From Acephala macrosclerotiorum (Eukaryota > Ascomycota > Leotiomycetes > Helotiales > Mollisiaceae), in assembly GCA_014904845.1 (NCBI GenBank), contig MU120008.1, positions 1 to 10,119 on the forward strand: a DNA stretch of 10,119 bases, given 5' to 3'. The position numbers were made by a program, and so were the translations under genes. The notes under the pieces are model-generated. The model saw only the letters and a program-made list of their open reading frames with translations, was not told the DNA's origin and did no database searches. Numbering within the stretch: position 1 is the first letter of the stretch; every line of letters begins with the position of its first letter. This document shows, piece by piece, positions 10,022-10,119 of this stretch.

Positions 10022-10042
10022 TTTTTTTTTTTTTTTTTTTTT
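10022..10042. repeat. Poly-T run of 21
   Basis: The longest homopolymer seen in the window, uninterrupted. It could be the poly-A tail of a reverse-strand non-LTR or processed insertion, but no target-site duplication or adjoining element can be recognised. Length may be inaccurate in the underlying read data. Confidence 0.85.
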
Positions 10043-10119
10043 AATATATTATTAAAATATATAAAATTTCGAATTTAATTTTTATATATTTAATAATTTT
10101 TTTAAACGAAAAATTATAA

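Larger units (their letters stand above)
1..10119. other. Gene-free, AT-saturated tract with C/G kept mainly at CpG
   Basis: No coding region is supported anywhere. TAA stops close the frames within a few codons and ATG is nearly absent on both strands. G+C in hand-counted blocks is 4 to 11%. Most remaining G/C is in CpG pairs flanked by A or T; I found one GG (1552-1553) and no CC. This is what duplex DNA looks like after near-complete C-to-T change on both strands at CpA, CpT and CpC, with CpG spared. From known biology the best match is a RIP-type AT-rich heterochromatin block of a filamentous fungus, built from dead transposons; that assignment is inference. Plain AT-rich genomes (Plasmodium, Dictyostelium, yeast mitochondrial spacers, anaerobic gut fungi) are alternatives, but I know of no reason for them to show such CpG excess. 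The composition is a direct observation; the origin is about 50-60% sure. Confidence 0.8.
7761..10119. other. T-rich right arm, no gene
   Basis: T exceeds A over most of this arm. CpGs remain scattered, denser at 8881-8945 and near 9298-9301 (CGCG). Non-CpG survivors include TGAAATTCG (8136-8144), CTTTTATTACTATTTG (8261-8276) and GTAAATAC-type patches. ATGs on the plus strand at 8135, 9001, 9328 and 9825 lead to stops within 17, 1, 10 and 3 codons. No element ends, RNA genes or promoters with a target gene were seen. Confidence 0.55.

Noticed and set aside
1..10119. The two arms as one large inverted repeat, suggested by opposite A/T skew
   Set aside because: Reverse complements of distinctive C/G-bearing strings (around 3961 and 7741) were not found in the other half, and the two window ends do not match as inverted repeats.
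1..10119. Mitochondrial spacer of a yeast
   Set aside because: The G+C level would fit, but the isolated CpGs and missing GG/CC do not resemble the G/C clusters of yeast mitochondrial DNA, and no mitochondrial gene or tRNA is seen. Not fully excluded.
1..10119. Bisulfite or enzymatic conversion artefact with methylated CpG retained
   Set aside because: Conversion removes C from one strand only, leaving G on that strand. Here both C and G are depleted on the same strand, so a simple conversion read does not explain it. A faulty merge of both converted strands remains a remote possibility.

Overview
This window holds no gene that I can support. It is 10.1 kb of extremely AT-rich DNA. Blocks counted by hand gave 4.1% G+C (1-1320), 6.5% (1321-2580), 10.6% (4921-5760) and 7.2% (8401-9000), so about 6% overall. 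TAA stops interrupt every frame where I looked for coding sequence. ATG is nearly absent: I found about 13 on the two strands together. The longest ATG-started frame I found has 17 codons. I recognise no rRNA, tRNA, CRISPR array, insertion sequence or bacterial operon signal.

The base pattern is not ordinary AT-rich drift. Most surviving C and G sit in the dinucleotide CpG: in 1-1320, 36 of 54 G/C bases are in 18 CpGs, where composition alone predicts fewer than one. On reading I found one GG (1552-1553) and no CC. It looks as if cytosines on both strands have been turned into T except where followed by G. The best-known process that does this to duplex DNA at this density is repeat-induced point mutation (RIP) or a RIP-like deamination in filamentous ascomycete fungi, which creates AT-rich, gene-free, heterochromatic blocks from old transposons and also underlies some AT-rich centromeres. 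A fungal AT-rich compartment is therefore my leading reading, by inference only. The residual non-CpG cytosines are not especially short of CpA, which does not fit textbook CpA-biased RIP, so the exact mechanism is open.

Layout: 1-960 is mixed A/T with some surviving CpH sites near the left edge. 961-4900 is mostly A-rich on this strand, with several low-complexity and short tandem repeats, including a diverged 15-bp array (about 3151-3255). 4921-5760 is a less eroded island with about twice the local G+C, several hairpins and the densest G/C patch (5641-5760, 22%). From about 5940 to the end the strand is mostly T-rich, with long T runs up to 21 bases. If C became T and G became A, the A/T skew records the old purine/pyrimidine skew, so the two arms may be two eroded elements whose purine-rich (often sense) strands face each other across the island.
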